Shown here: positions 41,281 through 41,308 of the stretch, piece by piece
Layout: each line of letters starts with the position of its first letter
Numbering within the stretch: position 1 is the first letter of the stretch
Assembly (NCBI GenBank): GCA_903863885.1
Contig: CAIPEB010000399.1
Coordinates: forward strand, 1-41,308
Origin: an uncultured Planctomycetaceae bacterium
GTDB taxonomy: Bacteria; Planctomycetota; Planctomycetia; Pirellulales; Pirellulaceae
Reading direction: 5' to 3'
Length of the DNA stretch: 41,308 nt
The notes under the pieces: generated by a model
What the model was told of the DNA's origin: nothing
Database searches by the model: none
What the model saw: only the letters and a program-made list of their open reading frames with translations
Program-made: the position numbers and the translations under genes

Positions 41281-41308
41281 GAGTCTGGAGTCTGGAGTCT
41301 GGAGTCTG
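41281..41308. repeat. GAGTCTG heptanucleotide tandem repeat (runs to window end)
   Basis: Four perfect tandem copies of GAGTCTG fill 41281-41308 and reach the last base, so the array probably continues outside. It begins seven bases after the NPCBM-like gene stop. A degenerate inverted relative is at 11447-11465. Confidence 0.9.

Noticed and set aside
1-41308. Mobile elements, prophage, CRISPR arrays, tRNA or rRNA genes
   Set aside because: No transposase, integrase, phage structural gene, spaced direct repeats or tRNA cloverleaf was recognised by eye. A tRNA or covariance-model scan would settle the RNA part.

Overview
The window is GC-rich, densely coded DNA that most resembles a planctomycete (phylum Planctomycetota). 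The inference rests on gene content: a leucine-rich-repeat lipoprotein of the ITDAGL type, secreted Ala/Pro- and Cys-rich envelope-like proteins, very large cytochromes c, a MoxR / DUF58 / BatA-like operon with a giant coiled-coil protein, and an NPCBM-type domain. No rRNA, tRNA, CRISPR array, transposase or phage gene was seen, so it reads as chromosomal backbone.

Layout. (1) 1-2246: the 3' end of a formamidopyrimidine-DNA glycosylase gene, then a gamma-glutamyltransferase. (2) 2752-8579: a flagellar block, flhA - flhF - flhG-like - small membrane protein - sigma-28 (fliA/whiG type). The FlhG-like protein keeps the DQAxxLR motif used to act on FlhF but lacks both lysines of its P-loop. Candidate sigma-54-like and sigma-28-like promoters and a hairpin-rich fliA leader suggest the block is regulated. 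(3) 8580-11898: a convergent hairpin terminator, a secreted Ala/Pro-repeat and 19-cysteine protein on the minus strand, an intergenic stretch with short tandem repeats, an LRR lipoprotein and a small Pro/Tyr-rich lipoprotein. (4) 11939-13246, minus strand: purD. (5) 13528-25358: a respiratory block made of Rieske protein, b6-type cytochrome b, an enlarged subunit-IV-like protein, a 1498-residue eight-haem cytochrome c with an embedded PDZ-like domain, a cupredoxin, a dihaem lipoprotein cytochrome c, and haem A synthase plus haem O synthase. Together they look like a quinol-oxidising bc-type complex without a classical cytochrome c1. The large cytochrome is the likely electron exit, with the cupredoxin and dihaem protein as carriers toward a haem-A oxidase encoded elsewhere. 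(6) 25479-41273: a tightly overlapping run of a PQQ-propeller-like secreted protein, MoxR AAA+ ATPase, DUF58, BatA-like vWA protein, a second vWA membrane protein, a ~1200-residue coiled-coil membrane protein, a small secreted protein, a Tat-type lipoprotein with an alpha/alpha-toroid fold, and an NPCBM-like secreted protein. Three consecutive proteins carry intact MIDAS motifs, which suggests MoxR-driven assembly or remodelling of a metal-dependent envelope complex.

The best candidates for little-described biology are the PDZ-octahaem cytochrome bc complex, the extended MoxR/vWA envelope operon and the lysine-less FlhG. Start codons were chosen from Shine-Dalgarno spacing, stop/start overlaps and family N-termini. 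Where the choice is weak, the entry says so.
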